Assembly (NCBI GenBank): GCA_020854055.1
Contig: JADZGD010000137.1
Span: 25,351 to 89,350 of the forward strand
Reading direction: 5' to 3'
Source: Bryobacterales bacterium
GTDB lineage: Bacteria; Acidobacteriota; Terriglobia; Bryobacterales; Bryobacteraceae
Length of the DNA stretch: 64,000 nucleotides
The translations under genes and the position numbers were made by a program. This document shows positions 9,126 through 17,949 of this stretch, piece after piece. The notes beneath the pieces are model-generated. The model worked only from the letters and a program-made list of their open reading frames with translations, had not been told where the DNA came from and searched no databases. The stretch's first letter is position 1, and each line of letters begins with the position of its first letter.

Positions 9126-10141
9126 GCGTGTAGCGCGGGTTCTTCAAGGATTAATGTTCCCGCGGCGGCGTCCAGTGTCGCCATCACGCCTTCCGGCAGG
9201 GTCAACTGGTCTGCCGTGTGGCCGATCGTCAAGCCCGAGAGCACGGGAATCTTCAGCCGCCCCAGGATGCGGTCCACAACCTCACCCGTGCTGAAGGTGG
9301 CCTCGAAACTCGGCTCGAATTTCCGTGGGACACATTCCAGACATTCTCCCCACACGATGCCGGCGGCCTGCTCGAGCTTTCCGGCCAGATGCAACTGCGT
9401 GAGCATGCGATCGATACGGTAGGGTTCCTCGCCGACATCTTCGAGAAAGACGATCCGGCCGCGGGTGTCGATCTCGTACGGCGTGCCGAGCGTGCTCGTC
9501 ACCATGGTGAGGTTCCCCCCCAGCAGCCGTCCGCGGGCCGTGCCGCCACGAACGGCGCGCAAGGTGTGCTCCGGACGCAGGGCATTACGGACGGGCGGAT
9601 TGGTCACGGCTCCCAGCGGTTTGGATTCGAACAGCGCCCGGCGAAAGTGCCGTTCGGTATATTCGGTGAAATCGGCCAGCGCCATCGGGCCATGAAAGGT
9701 AATTAAGCCGGTCATCCTGTGGATCCCGAGATGCAGCGCCGTGATGTCGCTGTAGCCAACCAACACCTTCGGATTAGCCCGAATCAGCCGGTAATCGAGA
9801 TGATCGAGCAACGCCGCCGAACCGTACCCGCCGCGGATGCAAAAGACTCCCCGGATGTCCGGGTCGCGAAACATCTCGTGCAAATCCTCAACCCGCTCGG
9901 CCACGTCCCCCGCAAGGTAGCCTGTGCGTTTACCGACATTCCGGCCGAGACGGTATTTCAGCCCGAAGTACTCCACCGTGTGGATGGCGAGCGCGATGCG
10001 ATCCGGATCGGAGACGTACGTCGCGGGAGTGACAAGGCCGACGCGGTCACCGGGCCTGAGAGCCTCCGGCGCCAGAATCGGCGGAAGCGCCGCGGCTAGC
10101 GGCGCGCCAACGGCGGAGGTCAAAAATGCTCTGCGGCGCAC
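9116..10141 (-). CDS. LD-carboxypeptidase (muramoyltetrapeptide carboxypeptidase, S66) with Tat-like leader
   Basis: Peptidase family S66 removes the terminal D-alanine from murein tetrapeptides during cell-wall recycling. The family pattern is complete: CIRGGYGSA, then PKVLVGYSDITALH with the nucleophile serine, then FHGPM, FLEDVGEEPYRIDRML with the glutamate, and GLTIGHTADQL with the histidine. The N-terminus RRRAFLTSAVGAPLAA is a twin-arginine-like leader, so the enzyme may act in the periplasm rather than in the cytoplasm as in E. coli. I chose the GTG directly before RRRAFL (10141); a GTG at 10168 and an upstream ATG are in frame, and neither has a clear Shine-Dalgarno sequence. It is about 341 residues from the chosen start. 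Confidence 0.88.
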   Translation of the reverse strand: MRRRAFLTSAVGAPLAAALPPILAPEALRPGDRVGLVTPATYVSDPDRIALAIHTVEYFGLKYRLGRNVGKRTGYLAGDVAERVEDLHEMFRDPDIRGVFCIRGGYGSAALLDHLDYRLIRANPKVLVGYSDITALHLGIHRMTGLITFHGPMALADFTEYTERHFRRALFESKPLGAVTNPPVRNALRPEHTLRAVRGGTARGRLLGGNLTMVTSTLGTPYEIDTRGRIVFLEDVGEEPYRIDRMLTQLHLAGKLEQAAGIVWGECLECVPRKFEPSFEATFSTGEVVDRILGRLKIPVLSGLTIGHTADQLTLPEGVMATLDAAAGTLILEEPALHAHG

Positions 10142-10287
10142 TGCTGCCAGTGTAACGCGCCGCTTCACTCTGCTTACACCCACATTCCAGCCCGGTTGTT
10201 GAACCTCCGTGACAATATCCGCGCGCTGCACCGGTCGACCGGCCGCGGAAGCGGCTGGCCGCTCAAAGACCGGTTCTCTGCAATTGG

Positions 10288-10318
10288 GGTGAGGCGCCGG
10301 ATTCGGCAGCGCCTCACC
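10288..10318 (-). terminator. 10-bp perfect hairpin after the Oar-like gene
   Basis: GGTGAGGCGC (10288-10297) and GCGCCTCACC (10309-10318) pair perfectly around an 11-base loop, 22 bases past the stop of the Oar-like receptor gene. No T-run follows on the minus strand, so it is either a Rho-assisted terminator, an mRNA-stabilising 3' structure, or chance. Confidence 0.4.
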
Positions 10319-10339
10319 GCTCGCATCGGATACCCGTCT

Positions 10340-13300
10340 TCAGAACCCAACCTTCAGGCTGAATTGCAGCACCCGCGTTCCGCCAACACTGGTGATCTGG
10401 CCAAAGGTCGCGCTGCCGAGCTTGGTCACCGGTCCGCCCAGTTGGGGATGGTTGAATGCACCGAAAAACTCCGCCCGGAAGGTGGTGTACATGGATTCTC
10501 GAAGGAATCGCATCGGAAACGTCTTCGACATGGCGAGATCGGCGTTCGAACCGCCCGGCGCGCGTAGAATCCCTCGTCCGGCGCTACCCCAGGTTCCCGG
10601 CACAGCCTGCTGCACCGCCGCGGTGTTGAAGTATTGCGCGATGCGCTGGCCGCGCGGCCGGTCGTTCGGCAGAGGCAGGTTGCCGGAAATGACGGCAAGC
10701 GGGGTTCCCGCACCGGCCATGGCGTCGTTTGTACTGGTGAAACCCGTTGCGCCTCCGGTATTCGCCCGGTATATGCCGCTCAGTTGCCAGTCGTCCGTGA
10801 CAGCCCCCAAGAACCTGGATTGAAGAATTTTGCCCGGTCCCGGGAGCGCCCAGACGACGGAACTGATGAACAGGTGAGTCAGATCAAAGTCGGATGGTCC
10901 ACGCTGCATGCGCCAGTTGGTCGGATTCCAGACCCTGCCGCCAGTCGACATCTCGTTATTACCGGAACTATAGTCGAGCGCCTTGGAGAATGTATACGCC
11001 ACCTGCGCGCTAAAGCCCTTGCTAAACCGCTTTTGAACTGAGGTCTGTAATCCGTTGTAGATAGAATTCTGGCCGCTAAACAGACCGGACAGGGTAGAAA
11101 ACTCCTGCATTGGCCGGCGCTGATTCACGGTATTCCGGTTCTGACTCAGGTTCTTAGCCGGGTCCGAATTCAAATTGTAGTTGTAAATCGGATAATTCAA
11201 CTGGATGTCTGAAATCAGTTGGGATCCCTTGGTGCCAACGTAACTTGCCTGAAACGTCCAACTCGCTATTGCGTGCTGAATACTAACATTCCAGTTCTGT
11301 GTATTGGGCACCTTCAGAGTTGGCTGATAGACGACGGCCGCGTCGGGCAACTGGAAGGGCGTGTTCCGGTCAAAGTCACCCGCGGCGGGAAACAGGTTCA
11401 GATTCTCACGCCCACGATACGGGTCGTCAAACAGACCGTCCTGGAAGGCCACGGTGAAACTGAACGGCGTCTGCAGGTTCATGTTGTTGAGCCCATACAT
11501 CAGCGGGACGTCGTAAAAGATGCCATAACCGGCGCGCACACTGGTCTTGCCGTCGCCCATAACATCCCAAGCCAGTCCGATCCTGGGTGCGAACTGTTTC
11601 TTGGCTGCTTCCACGCCGGACTTGGGAATGGTGTAGCCGGATACGGTATCTCCGGGATAGAACAATCCGCGAGGCGAATTTACATAACGCTGGGACTTCA
11701 AGCCCGCCTTGTACGCATCGAGTCGAAATTGAACTTCACGATCCAGAATATCCGTCATCGGCGTAAACGGTTCCCAGCGTAGTCCATAGTTCAGTGTCAG
11801 CCGGCGTGAAATCCGGAAAGCGTCGTTAATGTAGAAACCCTGATAGTGGAACCGGCGGGCCTCATTCTCGCCGTTGCTCTGTTTGAACGAGCTCAACAGG
11901 CCCAGCATGTAATCGGCTTCGTCATAATTGGTGTACTTGCCGTTGAAGCTGAATACGCCTGAGCCGTTAAAAGCGTTGATTTCATTGTACCGGGACCACG
12001 TGAGGTCCCCGCCGAACGCCAGGCTGTGGCGGCCTTTGATCCAGTGCCAGGAATGCGTCAGCTCGATGTTTGTGCGGGCGAACACCGCGGGCGGATTCGG
12101 AGTGCCGGGCGCTTTGGTCCCGCTGGTGCCGCTCAACCCCACCGAGATCTGGTTGGATGATGGGTAGACATTAACTCCGAAATCCGTGATGTTCTTCTGG
12201 AAGCCGGGGTAGCCGCGCGTTCCACTGGTTCGTGACATGGTCACGTGCGTATCCGCGATCAGCGATGAAGAGGCAACGTAAGTGTAACCCAGGGTAGCAT
12301 TCTTGCTAAAGCTCCAACTCGATAGCGCCACCGACTGTATATTCTGCGGGTCGAAGCCAATGATGACCGGAGACGTATTCTGAAGATAGCGCGCCAGCAG
12401 GCTGTGCTTTGTGTTCGGGCGCCAGTCAACTCGCAGGATGTACTCCCTCGGATCGGTCGTTGTCTGGCTTCTCCAATAGGTGAAACCGTCCGGACCGGGA
12501 ATCGGGGAGAGCTTTAGCAGATTGACGGCCGCAGGAGAAAACAGATTCGTTGGAATCATGTTATTTGGAAAGGGCTGGCCCGCGGTTGGGTCAAGAAGGA
12601 TCACCGGAGTCTTCCGCGACAACAGATCTGAAAAGTTGCCCGTGCGGTGGGCGGCAGGCATTGTCAGCGCTTTACTCTCGGTGGGTGAAGTCCGAATCCA
12701 GGTCCGCTGAATGCCGCCGAAGAAAAACAGCTTGTCTTTAATGATAGGGCCGCCAAAGGTGAATCCCGCCTGATTCCGTTTCAATTGGTCCGATTGATGC
12801 AGAAAGTAACTGCTTGCGTTGACATCGTAGTTGCGCAGGAACCAGAAACCGCCGCCGTGAAATTCGTTCGATCCACTCTTGGTGATCACGTTGACCGCGG
12901 CGGCGGAACTCTTTCCCACCTCGGCGCTCATATTACTGGTCTGTACCGAAAACTCATCCACCGCATCCGGAAACGGATAGGGTGCGTTGGTATTCGTCAG
13001 GTTGTCCTGGTTGTCGCCTCCATCCAGGGTAAAGCGGGTATTGTTTTGGCGGGAGCCGTTAACGGAGAACTTCTGGTTTTCCGCGGCGTTCTTGGCATCA
13101 CCGGCGATGCCGGCCGCACCAGCGTCCACAGCCCCCGGCACCAACAATCCCAGTTGCAGCACGTTGCGTCCATTTAGCGGGAGTTCCAGCACCCGTTTGC
13201 CGTCTACCACGTTCTTGATGGTGGCGCTGCTGGTTTCCACGGTTGCTCCGGCAGCCTCCACCTGAATCTGGGTGCTAACGTCACCCACCTGCAAGACAGC

Positions 13301-13639
13301 GTCAATCTTGACGTTGTCGTTCACCTGCAGCAGAATACCTTTCTGTTCGAACGATTTGAATCCCTCGCGTCTTACCGCAATGGTATAGTTGCCGATCGGA
13401 ATCAGCGGAAAGGTGTACTGCCCCATTTGATTCGTCACGGTCTCGCGGACCTGATTGCGTTCCAGGTGCGTCAACGTGACCTTGGCGCCAGGGATCGCGC
13501 CACCCTGTACATCGACAACGGTTCCGAAAACTCCTGCCGTGCCCGCCTGCTGCGCCAGGCAACAGGTGCTGAGAATAAGTCCTGCCAGAATGCCGGCAAG
13601 AATGAAAGTGATCGAGACATACCCTTTGCGCTTACTCAT
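10340..13639 (-). CDS. Oar-like TonB-dependent receptor with carboxypeptidase-regulatory domain
   Basis: The 1099-residue protein has a signal peptide (residues 1-30, ending near CLAQQ). A carboxypeptidase-regulatory Ig-like domain follows (about 33-115, GVFGTVVDVQGGAIPGAKVT), then a plug region (about 130-250, VLELPLNGRNVLQLGLLVPG and SVNGSRQNNTRFTLDGGDNQ) and a large beta-barrel to the C-terminus, which ends in aromatic FSLKVGF. This is the acidobacterial Oar/TonB receptor type, thought to import oligosaccharides or other large ligands across the outer membrane. A strong GGGAGGGT lies 7 bases before the ATG. It follows the GH28-like gene by 21 bases on the same strand and shares its promoter. 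Confidence 0.93.
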   Translation of the reverse strand: MSKRKGYVSITFILAGILAGLILSTCCLAQQAGTAGVFGTVVDVQGGAIPGAKVTLTHLERNQVRETVTNQMGQYTFPLIPIGNYTIAVRREGFKSFEQKGILLQVNDNVKIDAVLQVGDVSTQIQVEAAGATVETSSATIKNVVDGKRVLELPLNGRNVLQLGLLVPGAVDAGAAGIAGDAKNAAENQKFSVNGSRQNNTRFTLDGGDNQDNLTNTNAPYPFPDAVDEFSVQTSNMSAEVGKSSAAAVNVITKSGSNEFHGGGFWFLRNYDVNASSYFLHQSDQLKRNQAGFTFGGPIIKDKLFFFGGIQRTWIRTSPTESKALTMPAAHRTGNFSDLLSRKTPVILLDPTAGQPFPNNMIPTNLFSPAAVNLLKLSPIPGPDGFTYWRSQTTTDPREYILRVDWRPNTKHSLLARYLQNTSPVIIGFDPQNIQSVALSSWSFSKNATLGYTYVASSSLIADTHVTMSRTSGTRGYPGFQKNITDFGVNVYPSSNQISVGLSGTSGTKAPGTPNPPAVFARTNIELTHSWHWIKGRHSLAFGGDLTWSRYNEINAFNGSGVFSFNGKYTNYDEADYMLGLLSSFKQSNGENEARRFHYQGFYINDAFRISRRLTLNYGLRWEPFTPMTDILDREVQFRLDAYKAGLKSQRYVNSPRGLFYPGDTVSGYTIPKSGVEAAKKQFAPRIGLAWDVMGDGKTSVRAGYGIFYDVPLMYGLNNMNLQTPFSFTVAFQDGLFDDPYRGRENLNLFPAAGDFDRNTPFQLPDAAVVYQPTLKVPNTQNWNVSIQHAIASWTFQASYVGTKGSQLISDIQLNYPIYNYNLNSDPAKNLSQNRNTVNQRRPMQEFSTLSGLFSGQNSIYNGLQTSVQKRFSKGFSAQVAYTFSKALDYSSGNNEMSTGGRVWNPTNWRMQRGPSDFDLTHLFISSVVWALPGPGKILQSRFLGAVTDDWQLSGIYRANTGGATGFTSTNDAMAGAGTPLAVISGNLPLPNDRPRGQRIAQYFNTAAVQQAVPGTWGSAGRGILRAPGGSNADLAMSKTFPMRFLRESMYTTFRAEFFGAFNHPQLGGPVTKLGSATFGQITSVGGTRVLQFSLKVGF

Positions 13640-13660
13640 GATCTTTACCCTCCCAACGAT

Positions 13661-15229
13661 TCATTTCCCGTCTTGCCTGGGGGCTGTGCCCAAGGCATTT
13701 CCTATTTCCCTGACCGCCGTCTTTGAAGCGCCTTGCATCTCCACTCGCCGGGCCACTCGTGTCAGATCATTCCCCAACAGCAATATGCGTTGACTCCGGG
13801 CTCCGCTGACGCGCAGAAAGTTCCTCGTAGTGGGCACACGCGATCCGCGCACGAATGCATCGATGACATTGTTGAACCAGACAACGGGTGAATCTCCGGC
13901 CAGCGTGCCGGTCCGGAAGCCGTCGACGTCAAGATCGCGCACGTCATCAAAAATCATGGCCGGCCGAAGGTCTTCCTTGTCCCATCGAAGTTGGATATTG
14001 GACAGCGAGAGGCCATCGGCGTGCCGCGCATATAGACCAAACGCAGGCAGGGTGCCGAACATGGTGCCCTCCGGGTACTTGGCAACGTGCTCGGGGACAT
14101 CCAGGTTGCCCGGGCCGGCATTGCCACCCTGCATGGTGATCTGCAGGTTCGATAGCGCCACCCCGCGGACCCAGGAACCCGGAACCGCGGTGACCGACGA
14201 GGTCATGGTGGCATCCCGCGCCACAATGTTGTTGAAGGATATGTTTTCTACCGAACCCGGCTCGGGTGGATTCATTCCCCGGCCGCGATTTCCCAGCCGG
14301 ACAAAGATCGGGGTCTGCACTCCCACCATCGAGATGTTCGAAATCGCAACACCGTTGATGTGCGCGCCGTCCACCGATTCCAACGAGATCCCGGACAGGG
14401 GCGGCCGGCCCTTGTCACGCGGTAGCATAGTAATATTACTTACAGTGACATCCTTAAAATCCCAACTGGATTCGGTACCGAACTTGAAGTTACTGCAATT
14501 TGTACGGGTTATGCAGTTTGTTACTACCAGGTGTTCCACATTGCGCCTTTGATCCATACCCAGGGAAGGACTTCCCTTCGGACAGATCGCATCGTCATAG
14601 CAATCGATGTAACAGTTGGCGATTCGCACGTAGCGGGACGCGTCCGGGTCGATTCCATCGGCGTAGCCGTTCAGGATCGTCACGCCATCGACATCGACAT
14701 AATCGGAACCCCAGAAACTGATGGAGTAGTTGGGCGAGTTCTGCACCGTGACGCCACGGATGGTCACATACTGGCAGTTCTTGATGGCAACCGTCTTCGG
14801 CCCGCGGCGCCGCGTGCGGTTGCCGTCTATTACTCCCTGCCCGGTTATGGCGATGTGATGGACACCGTCGGCTACCAACAGGCCATGGTGAAAGAATGTC
14901 GTTTCATTATCGGAAACAGACTTGAACGGCAACGGCTCATACGGATCAAAGTCGCTGTCATCCGTGCTGGCCAGGATCACGGATCCGTTATCGAGATGCA
15001 GGGTCACCTTGCTCTTCAGGTGAATCGTGCCGCACAGATATCTCCCGGCGGGCACCCAGACGGTACCGCCACCCTGCGCGGCAGCGGCATCGATTGCCTG
15101 TTGTAACGCGGTCGTATCCTTGGCGGCGCCGTTTCCCTTGGCGCCAAATTCGCGTACGTTGAATGTAGCAGCCTGGGCGGCAGCCAGAAACAGTACAACC
15201 GCGAGGCCCATCCGAAAGCGCGACACCAT
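13661..15229 (-). CDS. GH28-like right-handed beta-helix protein (polygalacturonase family)
   Basis: The 522-residue protein has a signal peptide (MVSRFRMGLAVVLFLAAAQA). A pectate-lyase-superfamily start follows, NVREFGAKGNGAAKDTTALQ, then many parallel beta-helix turns. The catalytic region resembles GH28 polygalacturonase: GYADGIDPD in place of NTDG, and YDDAICPKGS for the DD pair. The GHG and RIK motifs are replaced (FKFGTES), so substrate or activity may differ from classical pectinases. The start was set at the second ATG (15229), since the GGGGG upstream is 6 bases from it but touches the ATG at 15235. It is the first gene of an operon with the receptor and lies behind a LacI-type operator. 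Confidence 0.87.
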   Translation of the reverse strand: MVSRFRMGLAVVLFLAAAQAATFNVREFGAKGNGAAKDTTALQQAIDAAAAQGGGTVWVPAGRYLCGTIHLKSKVTLHLDNGSVILASTDDSDFDPYEPLPFKSVSDNETTFFHHGLLVADGVHHIAITGQGVIDGNRTRRRGPKTVAIKNCQYVTIRGVTVQNSPNYSISFWGSDYVDVDGVTILNGYADGIDPDASRYVRIANCYIDCYDDAICPKGSPSLGMDQRRNVEHLVVTNCITRTNCSNFKFGTESSWDFKDVTVSNITMLPRDKGRPPLSGISLESVDGAHINGVAISNISMVGVQTPIFVRLGNRGRGMNPPEPGSVENISFNNIVARDATMTSSVTAVPGSWVRGVALSNLQITMQGGNAGPGNLDVPEHVAKYPEGTMFGTLPAFGLYARHADGLSLSNIQLRWDKEDLRPAMIFDDVRDLDVDGFRTGTLAGDSPVVWFNNVIDAFVRGSRVPTTRNFLRVSGARSQRILLLGNDLTRVARRVEMQGASKTAVREIGNALGTAPRQDGK

Positions 15230-15269
15230 TTCCATCCCCCGAACACACAAAATAGGAAGCTTGGGAGGA

Positions 15270-15298
15270 ATTGTAACCGCTTTCAGAACAAAATGCAA
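15270..15298 (-). promoter_or_regulatory. Sigma-70-type promoter of the GH28-receptor operon
   Basis: On the minus strand TTGCAT (15298-15293) and TACAAT (15275-15270) are spaced by exactly 17 bases. The predicted transcription start is near 15263, giving a leader of about 34 bases before the ATG at 15229. Confidence 0.68.
15272..15285. promoter_or_regulatory. LacI-family operator overlapping the GH28 promoter
   Basis: TGTAACCGCTTTCA matches all positions of the cre-type LacI/GalR operator consensus TGWAANCGNTNWCA. It covers the spacer and most of the -10 box of the promoter at 15270-15298 and lies 70 bases upstream of the divergent lacI-type gene, the usual place for a repressor site. Binding by the adjacent regulator is inference. 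Confidence 0.68.
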
Positions 15299-15355
15299 GG
15301 ACTAGATTTCAGGCAAGATTGACGCTGGCGGAGGCGTCTGAGGTAGGATCGAAGC

Positions 15356-16408
15356 TTGGGCAAAAAGCTCTTCAAAACGGTACACGATGTGGCCCGGGCG
15401 GCTGGGGTAAGCGTGGCCACCATCTCACGGGTATTGAATCAGCATCCTAATGTGAGTCAGGGCACAAGGGAGAAGGTGCTCGCTCTCATCGAGCAATCGG
15501 GATTCCGCCCGAATGCCATTGCGCGGCGCCTGGCGCAGGGGCGCTCCGGCATGCTCTGCTTCCTGCTGGCCAACCGGGACATTATTCACTCCTTCCACTC
15601 CAGGGTGCTCAAAGGTGTGGAAGACTACTGCCGGCAGCACCATCGGCAGGTGATTTTCACCAGGTTCGACTACGGCCCCAACGATGCCATGCCCGCCGAA
15701 ACTCTGCCACGGATGGTGCGCGAATACCGTGCCATCGATGGTGTGCTGGTGGCCGGTACAAATTACCCAAACCTCCTCCAGTACTTCTCCAGCGTGGAAC
15801 TGCCCTACGTGCTGTTCGGCAATAACCTGGTAACCGGGTCGCTCGCGCTTCCGGCTAAGCACGCGGTTTCGTTCGACGAGCAGGCCGGCGCCCGCGACGC
15901 CACCCAGTTCCTGTTTGAGTTGGGACACCGGCACATAACGTTTGTGGGAAACCTGGCGCTACACTGGTACCTGCGCCGGCAACATGGTTACGCGTCCGTG
16001 ATGAACCGGTACGGGCTGCCGCCGGCCACCATCGACATCCGGGATGAAGCCGATTGCGTGGAATTGGGCAGGCGCTCGGTCCCGCTCCTGCTGCGCCAGT
16101 TCCCCAGAACAACCGCAATTCTGGCCCAGGACGACGAAACTGCCATCGGAATCATGGAAACTTTGAGGAGACTGGAGATCCGGGTGCCCCAGGACATCAG
16201 TCTGATGGGCTACGACGACATCTCCGAGATCCGCTACCTCCGCCCCGCGCTGAGTTCCGTGCGCGTGCCCAAGGCCGCCATCGGATGGCAGATGGCCGAA
16301 ACACTGGCGGGCGTTGCACCTGGAAAGCGGACCCGCGCCCTGCCGCCGCTGGCGACTGAACTGGTGATCCGCGACTCCTGCATGCGATTGCCTTCCGCCC
16401 CCGAATGA
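15356..16408 (+). CDS. LacI-family transcriptional regulator
   Basis: The 350-residue protein opens with the LacI helix-turn-helix (TVHDVARAAGVSVATISRVL, about residues 8-27) and hinge (NAIARRLAQGRSGMLCFLL). A periplasmic-binding-protein-like sensor domain follows (about 65-340), with DETAIGIMETLRRLEIRVPQ and LMGYDDI as usual core strands. Translation probably starts at a TTG, because AGGTAGGA sits 6-7 bases before it and no ATG fits the helix-turn-helix. The effector is likely a sugar or uronate. It is divergent from the GH28-receptor operon and directly upstream of the aminotransferase; operator-like sites lie on both sides (15272-15285, 16411-16424). Confidence 0.92.
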   Translation: MGKKLFKTVHDVARAAGVSVATISRVLNQHPNVSQGTREKVLALIEQSGFRPNAIARRLAQGRSGMLCFLLANRDIIHSFHSRVLKGVEDYCRQHHRQVIFTRFDYGPNDAMPAETLPRMVREYRAIDGVLVAGTNYPNLLQYFSSVELPYVLFGNNLVTGSLALPAKHAVSFDEQAGARDATQFLFELGHRHITFVGNLALHWYLRRQHGYASVMNRYGLPPATIDIRDEADCVELGRRSVPLLLRQFPRTTAILAQDDETAIGIMETLRRLEIRVPQDISLMGYDDISEIRYLRPALSSVRVPKAAIGWQMAETLAGVAPGKRTRALPPLATELVIRDSCMRLPSAPE

Positions 16409-16410
16409 CT

Positions 16411-16424
16411 TGTAATCGGTACCA
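16411..16424. promoter_or_regulatory. Second LacI-family operator-like site
   Basis: TGTAATCGGTACCA fits the cre-type consensus TGWAANCGNTNWCA at 13 of 14 positions. It lies just after the lacI-type stop codon and just before the promoter of the aminotransferase gene. A further palindrome AACCGGTT (16424-16431) follows one helical turn downstream and touches the -35 box. Confidence 0.5.
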
Positions 16425-16430
16425 ACCGGT

Positions 16431-16458
16431 TTGACAGATCTCCGGGCGGTGGCATAAT
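16431..16458 (+). promoter_or_regulatory. Sigma-70-type promoter for the DegT aminotransferase gene
   Basis: A perfect TTGACA (16431-16436) is followed after 16 bases by CATAAT (16453-16458). The predicted start near 16466 leaves a leader of about 33 bases that contains an ACGGAGG ribosome binding site. Confidence 0.65.
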
Positions 16459-16498
16459 CTGATACTCGCAATCAGATAGATGCACGGAGGTTCAACCG

Positions 16499-17875
16499 AT
16501 GTCCCGACAACACCGCAATGTGACTCGCCGCGAGTTGCTAACCACCGCTACCGCCGGCGCCGTTATCTCTTCCACCGCCTGCCGGCCGAAGACCGGAACC
16601 GTTTCTGGCAATGCCACCCTGCCTGCCGTTCTCGGCGGACAGCCGGTCCGGACCGCCAGGTTCCCTCCCTGGCCGGTATTCCGCCAAACGGACGAAAACG
16701 CCGTGCTACCGGTCCTCCGCAGCGGCGTCTGGTCCCGGGACAAGGTGGTGGACGAGGCCGAGATCCGATTCGCCCGCCTGATGGGCGCCAAATACTGCCT
16801 GGCAACCTGCAACGGGACCAACGCGCTGGTTACCGCCGTGCGTTCGATTGGCATCCAGGCCGGCGACGAGGTCATCACCACCCCTTACACCTTTGTCGCT
16901 TCGGTACTGCCAATTCTGCTGGCCAACGCGTTGCCGGTCTTTGCCGATATCGATCCGGACACCTGGCAGATTAATCCAGCCAGGATCGAGGCGAAAATCA
17001 ATCCCAATACCGCCGCCATACTGCCGGTTCATATCATTGGCGGCATTTGCGACATGGATCGCATCAACGCTCTCGCCTCCAAGCACAAACTCAAAGTCAT
17101 CGAAGACGCCTGTGAGGCCCACGGAGGCGAGTGGCGCGGCAGGAAAGTGGGAACGCTTGGCGACCTCGGCTGCTTCAGCTTCCAGAATGGAAAGTCACTC
17201 ACCTGTGGAGAAGGCGGCGCGGTTCTGGGTAACGACCGCGCGCTGCTGGACCGCTGCTACTCCTTCCACAACATGGGCAGGCCGCACGGCGGCATTACTT
17301 CGCGTAACGGGCAAGGCCACGTCATGGTCGCCACCAAATGCCGAATGGCCGAATACCAGGCGTCCATGCTGATGACTCAAATGGAGTCGTTCAACGCCGA
17401 GAGCGCGCGCCGCAGTGAAAACGCCCTCTACCTTACGCAGAAGCTGCAACAGATACCAGGCATCGTTCCCCGCAAGGATTATCCGCAAGTCACCCACACC
17501 GCCTTCTACTACTATGGCTTCCGTTATAAGAAGGACCACTTCGGCGGCCTCTCGCGGGCTAGCTTCATCAAGGCGCTGCAAGCCGAGGGCATCCACGCCA
17601 GCACCGGACTGGGAGTCATCGAAGGCAAGCCGATCAACAAGGAAGGCTGCATCGAAGACGCTTTGCAGTCCAGGGTATACCAGAAAGTGTATCCAGCGGC
17701 GAAACTCGCCGCCTATGCGGCCGCCAACGAATGTCCGGAAAGCGACCGTCTGGTTCAAGAGACGGCCGGCTTCCACCAGAGCATGTTACTCGGCACCCGG
17801 CAGGACATGGATGACATCTGCGCGGCTGTAACCAAGATTTACGAGAATCGCGTCAAGCTCGCCGCCAGGCTTTAG
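16499..17875 (+). CDS. DegT/DnrJ/EryC1/StrS-family aminotransferase with export signal
   Basis: The 458-residue PLP enzyme of fold type I keeps the family motifs: IEDACEAHGG (Asp203, contacts the PLP ring) and CFSFQNGKSLTCGEGG (Lys232, the Schiff-base lysine). Relatives transaminate keto-sugars or act as sugar dehydratases. Unusually for this family, the first 28 residues form a twin-arginine leader (VTRRELLTTATAGAVISSTA) ending in a cysteine that resembles a lipobox, so the protein may be exported and possibly membrane-anchored. GGAGG sits 8 bases before the ATG. It has its own promoter and operator-like site and is convergent with the GH38 gene. The role in the sugar pathway is not known. 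Confidence 0.9.
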   Translation: MSRQHRNVTRRELLTTATAGAVISSTACRPKTGTVSGNATLPAVLGGQPVRTARFPPWPVFRQTDENAVLPVLRSGVWSRDKVVDEAEIRFARLMGAKYCLATCNGTNALVTAVRSIGIQAGDEVITTPYTFVASVLPILLANALPVFADIDPDTWQINPARIEAKINPNTAAILPVHIIGGICDMDRINALASKHKLKVIEDACEAHGGEWRGRKVGTLGDLGCFSFQNGKSLTCGEGGAVLGNDRALLDRCYSFHNMGRPHGGITSRNGQGHVMVATKCRMAEYQASMLMTQMESFNAESARRSENALYLTQKLQQIPGIVPRKDYPQVTHTAFYYYGFRYKKDHFGGLSRASFIKALQAEGIHASTGLGVIEGKPINKEGCIEDALQSRVYQKVYPAAKLAAYAAANECPESDRLVQETAGFHQSMLLGTRQDMDDICAAVTKIYENRVKLAARL

Positions 17876-17949
17876 CAGCTTGCGGAAAGGCCCGCAAAAC
17901 AGTTCGCTGACGCGCATTCCCACATTGGCGCTCTGGCCACGGCGCCCCT

